Source of the DNA: Desulfovibrio sp.
GTDB lineage: Bacteria > Desulfobacterota > Desulfovibrionia > Desulfovibrionales > Desulfovibrionaceae
Direction: 5' to 3'
NCBI RefSeq assembly: GCF_019424165.1
Contig: NZ_JAHZAA010000003.1
Location: 113,627-177,166, forward strand
Length of the DNA stretch: 63,540 bases
Shown here: piece after piece, positions 19,639 to 28,445 of the stretch
Layout: every line of letters starts with the position of its first letter
Position numbering within the stretch: the first letter of the stretch is position 1
Notes under the pieces: model-generated
The model's database searches: none
Seen by the model: the letters and a program-made list of their open reading frames with translations, nothing else
What the model was told of the DNA's origin: nothing
Program-made: the position numbers and the translations under genes

Positions 19639-19860
19639 TCAGCGGCAGGCGGTTCCGGAGCCGAGAACCTGTTTTGCAAAGTGTTCAAAGGAGTCTCCTT
19701 CCCTTGATTCCGCCCCTTCCAGCAAATCAAAAAAACAGTTGGGAACTTCTTTGAGCCTGAGATTTTTTTGTATGCACGGCGCACAGCCTTTGGCATGCCT
19801 GGTCGGATGCAGCGGACAGGCCGTGTTTTTACAGGAACAGAACGCGCTTGATGTGTTCAC
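19639..19860 (-). CDS. Small Cys-rich protein (DUF6485-like)
   Basis: A 73-residue protein encoded between dnaX and ybaB on the same strand. It has Cys at 8, 10, 15, 26, 29, 42 and 72, in the order CSCKNTACPLH, GCAPC and EVPNCFF. The pattern C-x-C-x4-C-P, then C-x2-C, then a Pro-Asn-Cys-Phe segment resembles the DUF6485 group of short, probably metal-binding proteins of unknown function in anaerobes. The start is GTG 19860, with a GGGGG ribosome-site-like run about 8 bases before it. A longer open frame to 19980 lacks any recognisable features. The family match is by eye. Confidence 0.65.
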   Translation of the reverse strand: MNTSSAFCSCKNTACPLHPTRHAKGCAPCIQKNLRLKEVPNCFFDLLEGAESREGDSFEHFAKQVLGSGTACR

Positions 19861-20036
19861 GGCAGGCCCCCTGAAGTCATGTGGCGCATGGTGCGGCGGA
19901 ATATCCCCGAAAATGGCGTTTCCCGCAAGTGCTTTCAGAAAACCCCGCTGGGGCCGCCTTGCGCGGGCAACCTGGACCACCGGGCAGTCGCGGCTGCCAA
20001 TACCCTGTCCCCTTTCCGCTCTTCGTGAAGATGCGG

Positions 20037-22298
20037 CTAGTCTATGGGGCGGCAGCCTTTCAGCGAGGCCTTCAGCACCTCAAAAAATGGTTGCAGTTCT
20101 TCCTTGCGGCTGAACTCGGCAATAAGGTCCGCCTCCGGCCTGTGCGGCTTGGGGGCGATAATCTCCATCTGCGTTTCCGGCGCGCCGTAGGCGGCCAGTG
20201 CGGCATACAGGGCTTTGGCCTGTTTTTCAAGCTGGTGCAACTGCGTTTCTGTTCTGGGCTGCAAGCGCAGCGTGTTGCCTTGCCAGTCCACCCCTATGCC
20301 GCGCAGCACATAAGGAGCCGGAACGGGGCGTGAAGCCGCTTGTTCCGCCGTGCAAAAATCGTAAAAATCCTGCCAGTTGCGGCTGCGCCCGTCAGGGTTG
20401 ACCGGTGCGGCGGCAGGGGGGCTCAGGCTTTGCGCGTCGGATTGCTGCGTCTGTTTGTCCCCGTGGGCCTGTCCGGAAGTATCCTGTCCGGAAGTATCTT
20501 GGCCGGAAGTGTCTTGGCCGGAAGCATGGCGTCCAAAGGCATCCTGGGCCGAAGCATCCTGCCCGGAAACGTCCGGGCGTTTTGCCGCGTTCCGGCGGCC
20601 CGGCCAGTTCTGCGCAACCGGGCTTTCCGTCAGGGCTTCGTCTTCGTAGGGCGCGTAATCTTCGTCCTGCCCTGTCCAGGGGGCGCCGCCCATGTCCGGG
20701 CCGGGGGCTTCCGTATGGAGCGCCTGCACAGAGGTTTCGTCCCTGGACGTATCGGGCGGGGCGGAAAACCCGTTGCCGGGGGCGCGACGGTGCGCGCTGT
20801 ACGGGGGCGTTGCCTCTGCTTCGGCCTGTATGCCACCCTGATCATTGGTGTGGGCGCTGTCCGGGGGACCGCCCTGAACGCTGTGCCGACGGCTGCTCTG
20901 GCTCCGGCTGTGGACGCAGGCTGGAGCAGGGTCGGGTGTTTCGGCCTCTTCGCCGTCTGTGGCAGGGCGGGTGGCTGTGGCGGTGGCTCGTGGGCGGGCC
21001 GCGCTTTTGCCCATGCCCGAAGCCGCCGGGATGTCATCCGGCGCTCCGGCGCTGTTGCGGGATGCTTCTGCCCCTGCATGGGGCGGCTGCCCTGCCCTGT
21101 GATTGCCGTGCGGCATGCCGGAAGGCGGCTGGCTTGCGTCGGCCGGGGCCGCGCCTGTCGGGCCTGCGGGCATCTGGTCCGGCGTGACCTGCCCCACGGG
21201 CAGCAGTTGCGGCAGCAGGGCCAGGTTAAGCAGCAGCAGCTCAAGGGCGGCTGCCGGTTCCGGGCTTTGCACGATGCCGCGCTGGGCGTCCAGCGTCATC
21301 TGCCATGCCGCATGCAGGTGGGCCGTGGAAAAGCGCGGCGCAAGACCCTGCCACAGGGCAGCCTCGTCAGCGGGCAGTTGCAGGCTGGAAGCCACAGCCG
21401 CGCCACCTTGCCGCAAAAGAAAAAGATTGCGCAGGTTGCCGGCCAGTTCACGCACAAAAAAGCCGATATCCACACCCTGTTGTAATATCTGACGGCAAAG
21501 TCCGGCCACGGCGGGGCAATCCTGCGTGTGCAGGGCCTCGAAAAGCCCGGCGAACATTTCCTGTCCGGCCAGGCCCAGCACCTGCCGTGTGGCGGCGGCG
21601 GTGAGCTGTTCGCCACCCAGGGCCAGGGTCTGATCCAGCAGGGACATGCTGTCGCGCACGCTGCCCGCCGCGCGGCGGGCCAGCAGGCGCACGGCGCTGT
21701 CTTCAAAGGCAACGTCTTCCTTGCGCAGCACGCCGGAAAGGTGCTCGACCAGAGCGTCTTCGCTCAGATGGCGGAACACAAAATGCTGACAGCGGCTCAC
21801 TATGGTGACGGGAAATTTGTGCGCCTCGGTGGTAGCAAAGATAAAGACCACGCGTTCCGGCGGCTCCTCAAGAGTTTTCAGCAGGGCGTTGAAGGCGTTG
21901 CGCGTGAGCATGTGGGCTTCGTCAATGATGAAGACCTTGTAGCGGCCTTCCATGGCGGCGTAGCCGATGGTTTCGCGCAGCGAGCGGGCGTCTTCCACAC
22001 TGTTATTGGACGCGCCGTCAATTTCCGTCACGTCCACATGCACGCCCTGGGTGATCTTGCGGCACTGGGCGCATTCATTGCACGGTTCGGGACCGGGGGA
22101 GTGCTCGCAGTTGAGGGCCTTGGCGAAAATGCGGGCAATGGTGGTCTTGCCCACGCCGCGCGTGCCGCTCAAAAGATAGGCCGCAGCGGGCCTGTCCTCG
22201 GCGGCGGCGCGGGAAAGGACGGCTTTTACCATGTCCTGTCCCGCCACCTGGGCAAAGGTCTGGGGGCGGTAGCGCGAGGCGAGGGAGAGATGCTTCAT
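20037..22298 (-). CDS. dnaX: DNA polymerase III subunit tau
   Basis: A 753-residue clamp-loader subunit. The AAA+ module has a Walker A GTRGVGKT (45-52), a zinc site of four Cys (C64, C73, C76, C79), a DEAH Walker B (126-129) and the sensor SRCQHF. Residues about 365-660 form a long low-complexity linker rich in Ala, Gly, Pro and Ser, including seven near-identical five-residue repeats encoded by 15-bp DNA repeats. A compact C-terminal domain (about 660-753) should contact the polymerase. I saw no slippery A-rich heptamer like the one that makes gamma in E. coli, so only tau may be produced. The order dnaX, small gene, ybaB, recR runs downstream; ilvE lies upstream. Confidence 0.95.
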   Translation of the reverse strand: MKHLSLASRYRPQTFAQVAGQDMVKAVLSRAAAEDRPAAAYLLSGTRGVGKTTIARIFAKALNCEHSPGPEPCNECAQCRKITQGVHVDVTEIDGASNNSVEDARSLRETIGYAAMEGRYKVFIIDEAHMLTRNAFNALLKTLEEPPERVVFIFATTEAHKFPVTIVSRCQHFVFRHLSEDALVEHLSGVLRKEDVAFEDSAVRLLARRAAGSVRDSMSLLDQTLALGGEQLTAAATRQVLGLAGQEMFAGLFEALHTQDCPAVAGLCRQILQQGVDIGFFVRELAGNLRNLFLLRQGGAAVASSLQLPADEAALWQGLAPRFSTAHLHAAWQMTLDAQRGIVQSPEPAAALELLLLNLALLPQLLPVGQVTPDQMPAGPTGAAPADASQPPSGMPHGNHRAGQPPHAGAEASRNSAGAPDDIPAASGMGKSAARPRATATATRPATDGEEAETPDPAPACVHSRSQSSRRHSVQGGPPDSAHTNDQGGIQAEAEATPPYSAHRRAPGNGFSAPPDTSRDETSVQALHTEAPGPDMGGAPWTGQDEDYAPYEDEALTESPVAQNWPGRRNAAKRPDVSGQDASAQDAFGRHASGQDTSGQDTSGQDTSGQAHGDKQTQQSDAQSLSPPAAAPVNPDGRSRNWQDFYDFCTAEQAASRPVPAPYVLRGIGVDWQGNTLRLQPRTETQLHQLEKQAKALYAALAAYGAPETQMEIIAPKPHRPEADLIAEFSRKEELQPFFEVLKASLKGCRPID
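20471..20575. repeat. Seven-unit 15-bp tandem repeat inside dnaX
   Basis: Seven 15-bp units of the type GTCCGGAAGTATCCT run without a gap. On the minus strand each encodes five residues, read in order as DVSGQ, DASAQ, DAFGR, HASGQ, DTSGQ, DTSGQ, DTSGQ. The last three protein units are identical, suggesting recent duplication. Since the unit is a multiple of three, copy number can change without breaking the frame. Confidence 0.85.
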
Positions 22299-22342
22299 GA
22301 TTTTCGGGCGGCGCGCCCGGTGGGCCGGGCGCGCCAGTTGAG

Positions 22343-23263
22343 CTAAACTTTATAGTGGTGCAGCCAGCCGGCGTACTTGGGGTTTTCGCCCTTGACGATC
22401 CTGAAGTACTCGGTTTGCAGGTGCTTGGTCACAGGCCCGGCGTGTCCGGCCCCGATCTGGCGGTGGTCCATCTCGCGGATGGGGGTTATTTCCGCCGCGG
22501 TGCCGGTAAAGAACGCCTCATCGGCGATATACATTTCGTCACGGGTGAACTGCTGTTCTTCCACCGTGTAGCCCAGGTCCTGGGCCAGCTTCATGACGGA
22601 ATCACGGGTGATGCCACCGAGGATGGAGGTCCAGGGCGTGGTCCTGATAACCCCGTCACGCACGATAAAGATATTTTCACCAGTGGCTTCAGACACATAA
22701 CCGTTGGTATCCAGCATGACGGCTTCGTCATAGCCTTCGTCCTTGGCCTCCACCTTGGCAAGGATGGAGTTGATGTAGTTGCCTGCGGCCTTGGCTTTGG
22801 ACATGCTGGTGTTCACATGGCTGCGGGCAAAGGTGCTGGTTTTGACGCGAATGCCCTTTTCCAGTGCTTCGGCGCCAAGGTAGGCTCCCCAGGGCCAGAC
22901 GGCCACAATGGTCTGCACCGGGTTGTTGCCGGGGTAGACGCCCATTTCGCCATGGCCCACGAAAGAAAGCGGACGCACATAGCCTTCGGCCAGCTTGTTG
23001 ATTTCAAGCGTTTCAACGCAGGCTTTTACCAGCTCTTCTGCGGTAAGCGTGAGGTTCATGCGTAGGATCTTGGCGGAGTTGAGCATACGCTTGCAGTGGT
23101 CTTCAAGGCGGAATATGGCGGACGTGCCGTCGACACAGGCATAAGCCCGGATGCCCTCAAAAATGGCGCTGCCGTAATGCAGGGCATGTGTGAGCACGTG
23201 AACCTGGGCTTCGTCCCAGGGAACCATTTTTCCGTCAACCCAGATGTACTTCATCTTTTGCAT
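22343..23263 (-). CDS. ilvE: Branched-chain amino acid aminotransferase
   Basis: A 306-residue fold-type IV PLP enzyme that performs the last step of Leu, Ile and Val synthesis, moving the amino group of glutamate to the 2-oxo acids. The PLP Lys is K158 in AKAAGNYIN. GSAIFEGIRAY (31-41) and NGYVSEATGENIF (187-199) are further hallmarks. The start is ATG 23263 because GGAGG lies 7 bases upstream; two nearby Met codons are alternatives. It is upstream of dnaX, 44 bases apart and co-directional. ilvD is elsewhere in the window, at 61681. Confidence 0.95.
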   Translation of the reverse strand: MQKMKYIWVDGKMVPWDEAQVHVLTHALHYGSAIFEGIRAYACVDGTSAIFRLEDHCKRMLNSAKILRMNLTLTAEELVKACVETLEINKLAEGYVRPLSFVGHGEMGVYPGNNPVQTIVAVWPWGAYLGAEALEKGIRVKTSTFARSHVNTSMSKAKAAGNYINSILAKVEAKDEGYDEAVMLDTNGYVSEATGENIFIVRDGVIRTTPWTSILGGITRDSVMKLAQDLGYTVEEQQFTRDEMYIADEAFFTGTAAEITPIREMDHRQIGAGHAGPVTKHLQTEYFRIVKGENPKYAGWLHHYKV

Positions 23264-23487
23264 GACTGTCCTCCGCAAGACTCATAAGTAGGGCGGCATC
23301 ATCGGCGGCGCACATGACCGCCGAGTCCGCAAGAGAAAAAATTTACTGTAAAGCGCCCCATATGGCAAGCGCACTGACCGCGCGGCAACGGGCCTTCCGC
23401 GGCGCGCGCCGCCTCCGGGCAAAGGTCTGGCCCTGGGGCGGCGCATGCCGTATGCTGGGCCTGCCTTTTTGCGCAATGAGGACAGGT

Positions 23488-25515
23488 ATGCAACAGACAG
23501 ACATGAAAAATACGACAGATACTTCCGTATATTTGCTGGGCATTGATGCCGGGGGAACCCATACCGACGCGGTTTTGCTGATGGAAGAGCCTGAGAGGCA
23601 TCCATCCGGCAGGGCAGATGTGTCACCCGCAGGCCATGCCGCAACAGCCCTGAACGCCGCTGACGCCACATGTGCGGCACACGCGCCGCAGGCATCGGGC
23701 CAACCGGAAAAACAGGCCGCCCCGGACGCGGCAATGCCCCGCATGCGTATTCTGGCCGCTGCCAAAACGCCCACGCGGCACGATGATCTTCCCGCGTCCA
23801 TTGGCGAGGTGCTGGCGGCCCTGGCAACCGCGCTGGACAGTGATCCAGCCCTGGCTGCCGCTGGCGGCGCGGCGCTGCTCGGGCGGGTGAGCCGTGTTAC
23901 CCTTGGGGCCACACTGGCTGTCAATGCTCTTGTGCAGGACAAGGCTGATGCCGTGGGGCTGGCCTTGTCCGCCGGGCCGGGGCTTGCGCCCGGCCGTTTT
24001 GCCCTGGGGCGGCATGTGTGCATGGTTCCCGGCGGTCTTGATCACAGGGGGGTTGAAGTCAGCCCGCTGGATGTTGCGGAGCTGGAGCGCCAGGCTGCCG
24101 TGTGGAAAGAGAAAGGCATCGCCGCCGTAGCCTGCGTGAGCAAGTTTTCGCCGCGTAATCCGGCGCATGAACAGGCCATGGCCGGGGCCGTGGCGCGCGC
24201 GTACGGCTCTGCCTTGCGCCGGGATGCGCCCCCGGACCGCGTGCCGGCGGCAGAAGCCGCCGCGCCGGGCATTACTGTGGGACACAGGCTTTCCGGCCGT
24301 CTCAGCTTTCCGCGTCGTATCGCCACCGCCTATTTCAACGCTGCCGTGCAGCGCCTGCACGTCAGCTTTCTGGAGGCGGCGGAGAGCGCCCTTGCCCGGG
24401 CCGGGGTATCCGCCGCAGTACGTCTGCTCAAGGCTGACGGCGGGGCCGTGCCGCTGCATCTTTCACGGCAGGAGCCGGTGCAGTCCATCCTTTCCGGCCC
24501 GGCAGCCAGCGTTATGGGCGTGCTGGCCTTGTGCCCGGCCGCGTGCCAGGGCTGCGGGCTGCTGCTGGATATGGGCGGAACCACCACAGACATGGCTCTG
24601 GTGGCTGACGGCTCGCCCGTGGTGGACAGGGACGGCATGCTTCTTCAGGGGCGGCGCACCCTCGTGCGGGCGCTGGCCTCGGTTTCCATCGGTGTGGGCG
24701 GCGATTCGCTCATCAGCGTTGAGGGCAGCGATCATGAGGCCGTAGTGCGCGTAGGACCGTTGCGGCAGGGGCCTGCCGTGGCCTTTGGCGGCAGCCGGCC
24801 AACCCTGCTGGATGCCCTCAATGCGCTGCACAGCCTGCCATGCCCAGAGGCGGAAAGCGCGGCGGCCAAAGCCGGCGCTGCACAGCTTGCCGGAAAAACC
24901 GCAGGGGATGTGGCTGCTTCGGTGGAGAGCATGGGGCATCTGGCTCGGCGGCACGGCCTTGCGCCCGGAGTACTGGCCCGAAAGGCCGTGGACGACGCTC
25001 TTGCCCGGATAGTCGCGGCGGCTCATGATCTGGTGGAGGATATCAACGCCCGTCCCATCTACACCCTTGCCGGGCTCAAGGCGCTGCGCCGGGCGCGGCC
25101 CCTGCGTGCATGGCTCATGGGCGGCCCGGCAGATTGCATGGGTGCGCATCTGGCCGCTGCGCTGGGCATGCCCGTGGAATGCCCGCCTCACGCCGCCGTG
25201 GCCAATGCCGTGGGCGCGGCCCTGACCCTGCCCACGGACTCGCTGGAAGTTTACGCAGATACCGGGCGCGGCATCCTGCGCGCCCCGGCTCTGGATCTGA
25301 TGGAAAATATCCGCAAGGGCTACAGCCTGGACGCCCTTGGAGCGCGCGCCCGTGAGCTGTTGCTGGAAAAGCTCGAGCAGGGTGGAGCGCACGGGGCCGC
25401 AGTGGAGGTCACCGGGGCGGAATCGTTCGCCACGCTGGACGACAGCGGCCGCAGCAGCCGGGACATGCGCGTGGTTTGTCAGGCAGTGCCGGGACTGGCG
25501 GGCCGGGTGGGGTAG
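23488..25515 (+). CDS. Hydantoinase/oxoprolinase A-type protein
   Basis: A 675-residue ATP-dependent ring-opening enzyme subunit of the HyuA/5-oxoprolinase family. The actin-like ATPase domain opens with GIDAGGTHTDAVL, has a second phosphate motif in DMGGTTTDMALVADG, and contains the family segment LSGPAASVMG. Family members hydrolyse hydantoins, 5-oxoproline or acetone-like carboxylation substrates. No HyuB partner is nearby, so the substrate cannot be inferred. The N-terminal domain carries a low-complexity insertion (about residues 36-85) rich in Ala and Pro, unusual for the family. The start is ATG 23488 with an AGGACAGG ribosome site. The gene is divergent from ilvE. Confidence 0.82.
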   Translation: MQQTDMKNTTDTSVYLLGIDAGGTHTDAVLLMEEPERHPSGRADVSPAGHAATALNAADATCAAHAPQASGQPEKQAAPDAAMPRMRILAAAKTPTRHDDLPASIGEVLAALATALDSDPALAAAGGAALLGRVSRVTLGATLAVNALVQDKADAVGLALSAGPGLAPGRFALGRHVCMVPGGLDHRGVEVSPLDVAELERQAAVWKEKGIAAVACVSKFSPRNPAHEQAMAGAVARAYGSALRRDAPPDRVPAAEAAAPGITVGHRLSGRLSFPRRIATAYFNAAVQRLHVSFLEAAESALARAGVSAAVRLLKADGGAVPLHLSRQEPVQSILSGPAASVMGVLALCPAACQGCGLLLDMGGTTTDMALVADGSPVVDRDGMLLQGRRTLVRALASVSIGVGGDSLISVEGSDHEAVVRVGPLRQGPAVAFGGSRPTLLDALNALHSLPCPEAESAAAKAGAAQLAGKTAGDVAASVESMGHLARRHGLAPGVLARKAVDDALARIVAAAHDLVEDINARPIYTLAGLKALRRARPLRAWLMGGPADCMGAHLAAALGMPVECPPHAAVANAVGAALTLPTDSLEVYADTGRGILRAPALDLMENIRKGYSLDALGARARELLLEKLEQGGAHGAAVEVTGAESFATLDDSGRSSRDMRVVCQAVPGLAGRVG

Positions 25516-25900
25516 TTTGCACCCGCAGGGGTGGACCAGCCAGTGGCTGGCCTGTCTCCGCCACTGGCTGACCCCGGCGTCTGCCCCCGGCGTTTGCCCT
25601 CGACGTCTGCCCGGTTTTTGCTCCAATCGCTGCCCTGGCTCTGCCCCTGATGCCTACCGCCCCGCGGCCGCGGCACGTTCCCATAACCTCTGACGGCAGC
25701 CTCTTGAAAAGCATTGGCATACGCCCTACTATCACGCTCCCGAAAAAACGTCCGCGCAGCAGATGGGCCGGGCCTTAATGCCGTGGCGCCGCCGTTGCTG
25801 CCCGGGCAAAAAGCAGTGTGGAAACCGCCGCGCTTTTCGCCCGCCGGAAGCGCCGCCGGACTCCGGCGGCCTGCGCCATATGCGTCGAAATGGAAAAAAC
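25516..25900. other. 385-base spacer with one hairpin
   Basis: Directly after the hydantoinase gene is a perfect 11-bp hairpin (25537-25547 with 25560-25570). It lacks a T tract, so it is at best a weak terminator. The rest is GC-rich with no convincing ORF. Confidence 0.45.
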
Positions 25901-26383
25901 ATGCAGATAGTTCTTTACGAGCCGGAAATACCCCCCAATACGGGCAATGTGGCCCGCTTGTGCGCAGCCACGGGTGTAACGCTCAACCTCATAGAGCCGC
26001 TGGGCTTCAAGCTGGAAGACCGCTACCTCAAGCGCGCAGGTCTGGATTATTGGCCCAATGTGCGTTTGCAGGTCTGGCCCTGCTGGCGCGACTTTACGCG
26101 GGACGCCCTGATGGACGGGCGCGCGGGGCGGCTGGTGTTCACCTCGGCCAAGAGCGCGGGTGACAGCGTACCGGTACATCATTTTACCTTTGAGCCGGAT
26201 GATTTTCTGGTTTTCGGCCCGGAAACACGCGGCCTGCCGCGGGATATTCTGGATCTTTCGCCGCACAGGGTTCGCATCCCCATGCTGGAAGGGCGCGTGC
26301 GCAGCATCAATCTGTCTACAGCGGCGGGCATTGTGCTTTATGCGGCTTTGGCGCGCACGGGGCTTATGGAGGACTGGGCGTGA
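25901..26383 (+). CDS. trmL: tRNA (cytidine/uridine-34 2'-O)-methyltransferase
   Basis: A 160-residue SPOUT methyltransferase that methylates the wobble ribose of tRNA-Leu using S-adenosylmethionine. The trefoil-knot motifs are clear: EPEIPPNTGNVARLCA near the start, LVFGPETRGLP in the middle and RSINLSTAAGIVLY at the end. The start at ATG 25901 gives the usual family N-terminus MQIVLYEPEIP; an ATG seven codons upstream is less likely. The stop overlaps the cobD start (GTGA, 26380-26383), so the two are translationally coupled although unrelated in function. Confidence 0.93.
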   Translation: MQIVLYEPEIPPNTGNVARLCAATGVTLNLIEPLGFKLEDRYLKRAGLDYWPNVRLQVWPCWRDFTRDALMDGRAGRLVFTSAKSAGDSVPVHHFTFEPDDFLVFGPETRGLPRDILDLSPHRVRIPMLEGRVRSINLSTAAGIVLYAALARTGLMEDWA

Positions 26384-27528
26384 GCCTGGGCCACGGGTTT
26401 TCCCTGGTCTTCCCCTGGTCTGTGTGGGAATGCTGGTGGTTGGCCCCTCTGGCCCTTGTTCTGGATTTGTGGCTCGGCGATCCTGCGTTGCCCTGGCGGC
26501 ACCCTGTCTGCTGTGTGGGCAGGCTGCTGGACGCTCTGGAAGGTCCGGCGCGGCGCTTCATGACGACCGGCCCGGCAGAAAAACAGCGTCTGCGCGGTCG
26601 TCTTGCCGGGGCGGCGGCTCTGGCGGTGCTGACGCTCTGTACGGGGCTGGCTGCCTGGGGCCTGTCATCGCTGCCGTTGCTGGCTCTGCCGCTGGCGGTA
26701 TATCTGGGCTGGTCCGGCCTTGCCATGGGCAGCCTGCTGCAAACCGGGCGCACGGTGCTGGAACGGGTGGAACAGGCGCCCGTGCCTGAAGCCCGCGAGG
26801 CGCTCTCCTGGCTGGTCAGCCGCGAGACCGGGAGCATGGATCGACCGCTCATGCGCAAGACCCTGGCCGACACGCTTTCTGAAAATCTCACAGATGCCTT
26901 TACCGCGCCTTTTTTCTGGCTGCTGGTTGGCGGCCCTGTGGCCCTGTGGTGCTATAAGGCCGTCAGCACCACGGATTCCATGTGGGGGTACACCACTGAC
27001 AAGTGGCGCTGGCTCGGCTGGGCCGGAGCGCGGGCCGACGATGCCCTGGCCTTTATACCGGCCCGCCTGGCTGCGCTGAGCGCGGCGCTGGCCCATGTGC
27101 TGGCCCGCCTGTGCTCACGGCTTGCCTGCGTGTTTGCTCGCCGGTGCGTGAGGGTGGCGGCCCGGCAGCCCTGGCAGCGCATCATTCGTCGGGCCGCCGG
27201 GCTTCCGGCATGGCCGGGGCGCTGGCCCGGGCTTGGCGTGGTGGCCCGTCAGGCTGTGGGCATGCCCAGTCCCAATTCCGGCTGGTCCATGACGGCCTGC
27301 GCCTGGCTGTGCTGGGCGCGCATGGCGGGGCCGTCGGTCTATTTTGGCGTGCTGACGCCCAAGCCTTGGCTTGGGCCGTCGCCAGAGGACGAGGAACGTG
27401 GCGGCCTTTCGGCCACGTGGGATGCTTCCCGTCTGTCGGCCTTGTGCTCCCTGTTGTGGTGGAGCACCCTGTGCGGGGGCGTGGCCCTCTGGCTTGCGGC
27501 CCTTTTGCTGGGTTTTGGCGCAGCTTGA
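26380..27528 (+). CDS. cbiB: Adenosylcobinamide-phosphate synthase CobD/CbiB
   Basis: A 382-residue multi-spanning membrane protein that joins adenosylcobyric acid to aminopropanol phosphate late in vitamin B12 synthesis. The first helix contains the family signature LDLWLGDPALPWRHPV. Conserved segments RPLMRKTLADTLSENLTD and SMWGYTTDKW also fit. A GTG start at 26380 is preceded by GGAGG in the end of trmL. No other cobalamin genes are in the window, and I saw no B12 riboswitch. The C-terminal half is Trp/Leu/Ala-rich. Confidence 0.9.
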   Translation: MSLGHGFSLVFPWSVWECWWLAPLALVLDLWLGDPALPWRHPVCCVGRLLDALEGPARRFMTTGPAEKQRLRGRLAGAAALAVLTLCTGLAAWGLSSLPLLALPLAVYLGWSGLAMGSLLQTGRTVLERVEQAPVPEAREALSWLVSRETGSMDRPLMRKTLADTLSENLTDAFTAPFFWLLVGGPVALWCYKAVSTTDSMWGYTTDKWRWLGWAGARADDALAFIPARLAALSAALAHVLARLCSRLACVFARRCVRVAARQPWQRIIRRAAGLPAWPGRWPGLGVVARQAVGMPSPNSGWSMTACAWLCWARMAGPSVYFGVLTPKPWLGPSPEDEERGGLSATWDASRLSALCSLLWWSTLCGGVALWLAALLLGFGAA

Positions 27529-27694
27529 GGGTGACATTGCCCTGTGCGATATTGGCCGGGCGACTCGCGAGATCGCCCCGCCAGAAGCGTGCACGCGGCG
27601 CATCCGCGCGGGCAGGGGCCGGGGCAGGCGGCGTAAGAATTTTGCAACGGTATATTTTTGAAGTGAAAATGCTCTAATTATTGAGGCGACTGTC

Positions 27695-28432
27695 ATGATG
27701 ATAGCGGTTTTGTACGCCACATGCCTGCTGGTGGGTTTTCTGGTGGGAATAACCGGAGTGGGCGGCATTCTTATTCCTCCGGCGCTCATTCTTTTCAGCG
27801 GGCAGGAAACCCATATGGCCATGGGTACGGCGCTGGCTTCTTTTCTGCCTGTGGGGCTTGTAGGCACAATCATGTACCGCCGTCTGGGCCATGTGGACTG
27901 GCATATGGCCCTGCCCTACATGCTGGGCAGTCTTGCCGCCTGGCCCGGCGCGCTGCTTAACGCCTGGCTGCCTGCCGGGCCGCTGGTGGCCCTTTTGGCC
28001 GGGATTATCATTTTTGCGGGCCTGTGCGCTCTGCGGCCGCCGAGGCCGGGCAGCGGCAGCGCATTCTGGCAGAGCAGGCGCGGCTTTTTCTGCATCGGCG
28101 CAGTAACGGGGCTTATGGCCGGGCTTACAGGAGCGGGCGGCCCGGTGCTTTCCATTCCCTGGATGATCATGGCGGGCGTTTCACCCATGACGGCTGTGGG
28201 CCTTGCCATGCCCTATCAGGTGACCACGGCCCTGTTCGGCACTATCGGCAACATGTCTGACGGGCATGTGGACTTTACCATCTTGCCCTATATCTGCGGC
28301 ATGGCGCTGGCGGGCCTGTTTGCCGGAGTGGCTGTTGCCAAACGTATTCCAACGGAATTGCTAAGAAAGCTTATCGGCGGCCTGTGCTGCGGGCTGGGGC
28401 TGTTTTTGTTCTTGCGCCTGATATGCAGTTAA
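27695..28432 (+). CDS. TauE/SafE family membrane permease
   Basis: A 245-residue inner-membrane protein with about eight helices in two repeats. The family motifs are the N-terminal GFLVGITGVGGILIPPAL and the second-repeat GLMAGLTGAGGPVLSIP. Members export sulfite, sulfoacetate or other organic sulfur anions, or move thiol-related compounds. In a sulfate reducer a sulfur-oxyanion role is attractive, but the sequence does not show the substrate. It lies 13 bases before the RND pump gene, so the two are probably co-transcribed. Confidence 0.85.
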   Translation: MMIAVLYATCLLVGFLVGITGVGGILIPPALILFSGQETHMAMGTALASFLPVGLVGTIMYRRLGHVDWHMALPYMLGSLAAWPGALLNAWLPAGPLVALLAGIIIFAGLCALRPPRPGSGSAFWQSRRGFFCIGAVTGLMAGLTGAGGPVLSIPWMIMAGVSPMTAVGLAMPYQVTTALFGTIGNMSDGHVDFTILPYICGMALAGLFAGVAVAKRIPTELLRKLIGGLCCGLGLFLFLRLICS

Positions 28433-28445
28433 CGTAAAAAATGGC

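Noticed and set aside
20471..20575. Possible CRISPR-like array
   Set aside because: Repeats are contiguous with no spacers and encode pentapeptides in DnaX.
20037..22298. Programmed frameshift in dnaX to make gamma
   Set aside because: No A-rich slippery heptamer with a downstream hairpin was found on the minus strand in the linker region.
25516..26379. Cobalamin riboswitch for cbiB
   Set aside because: No B12-box-like sequence was found, and cbiB is coupled to trmL.
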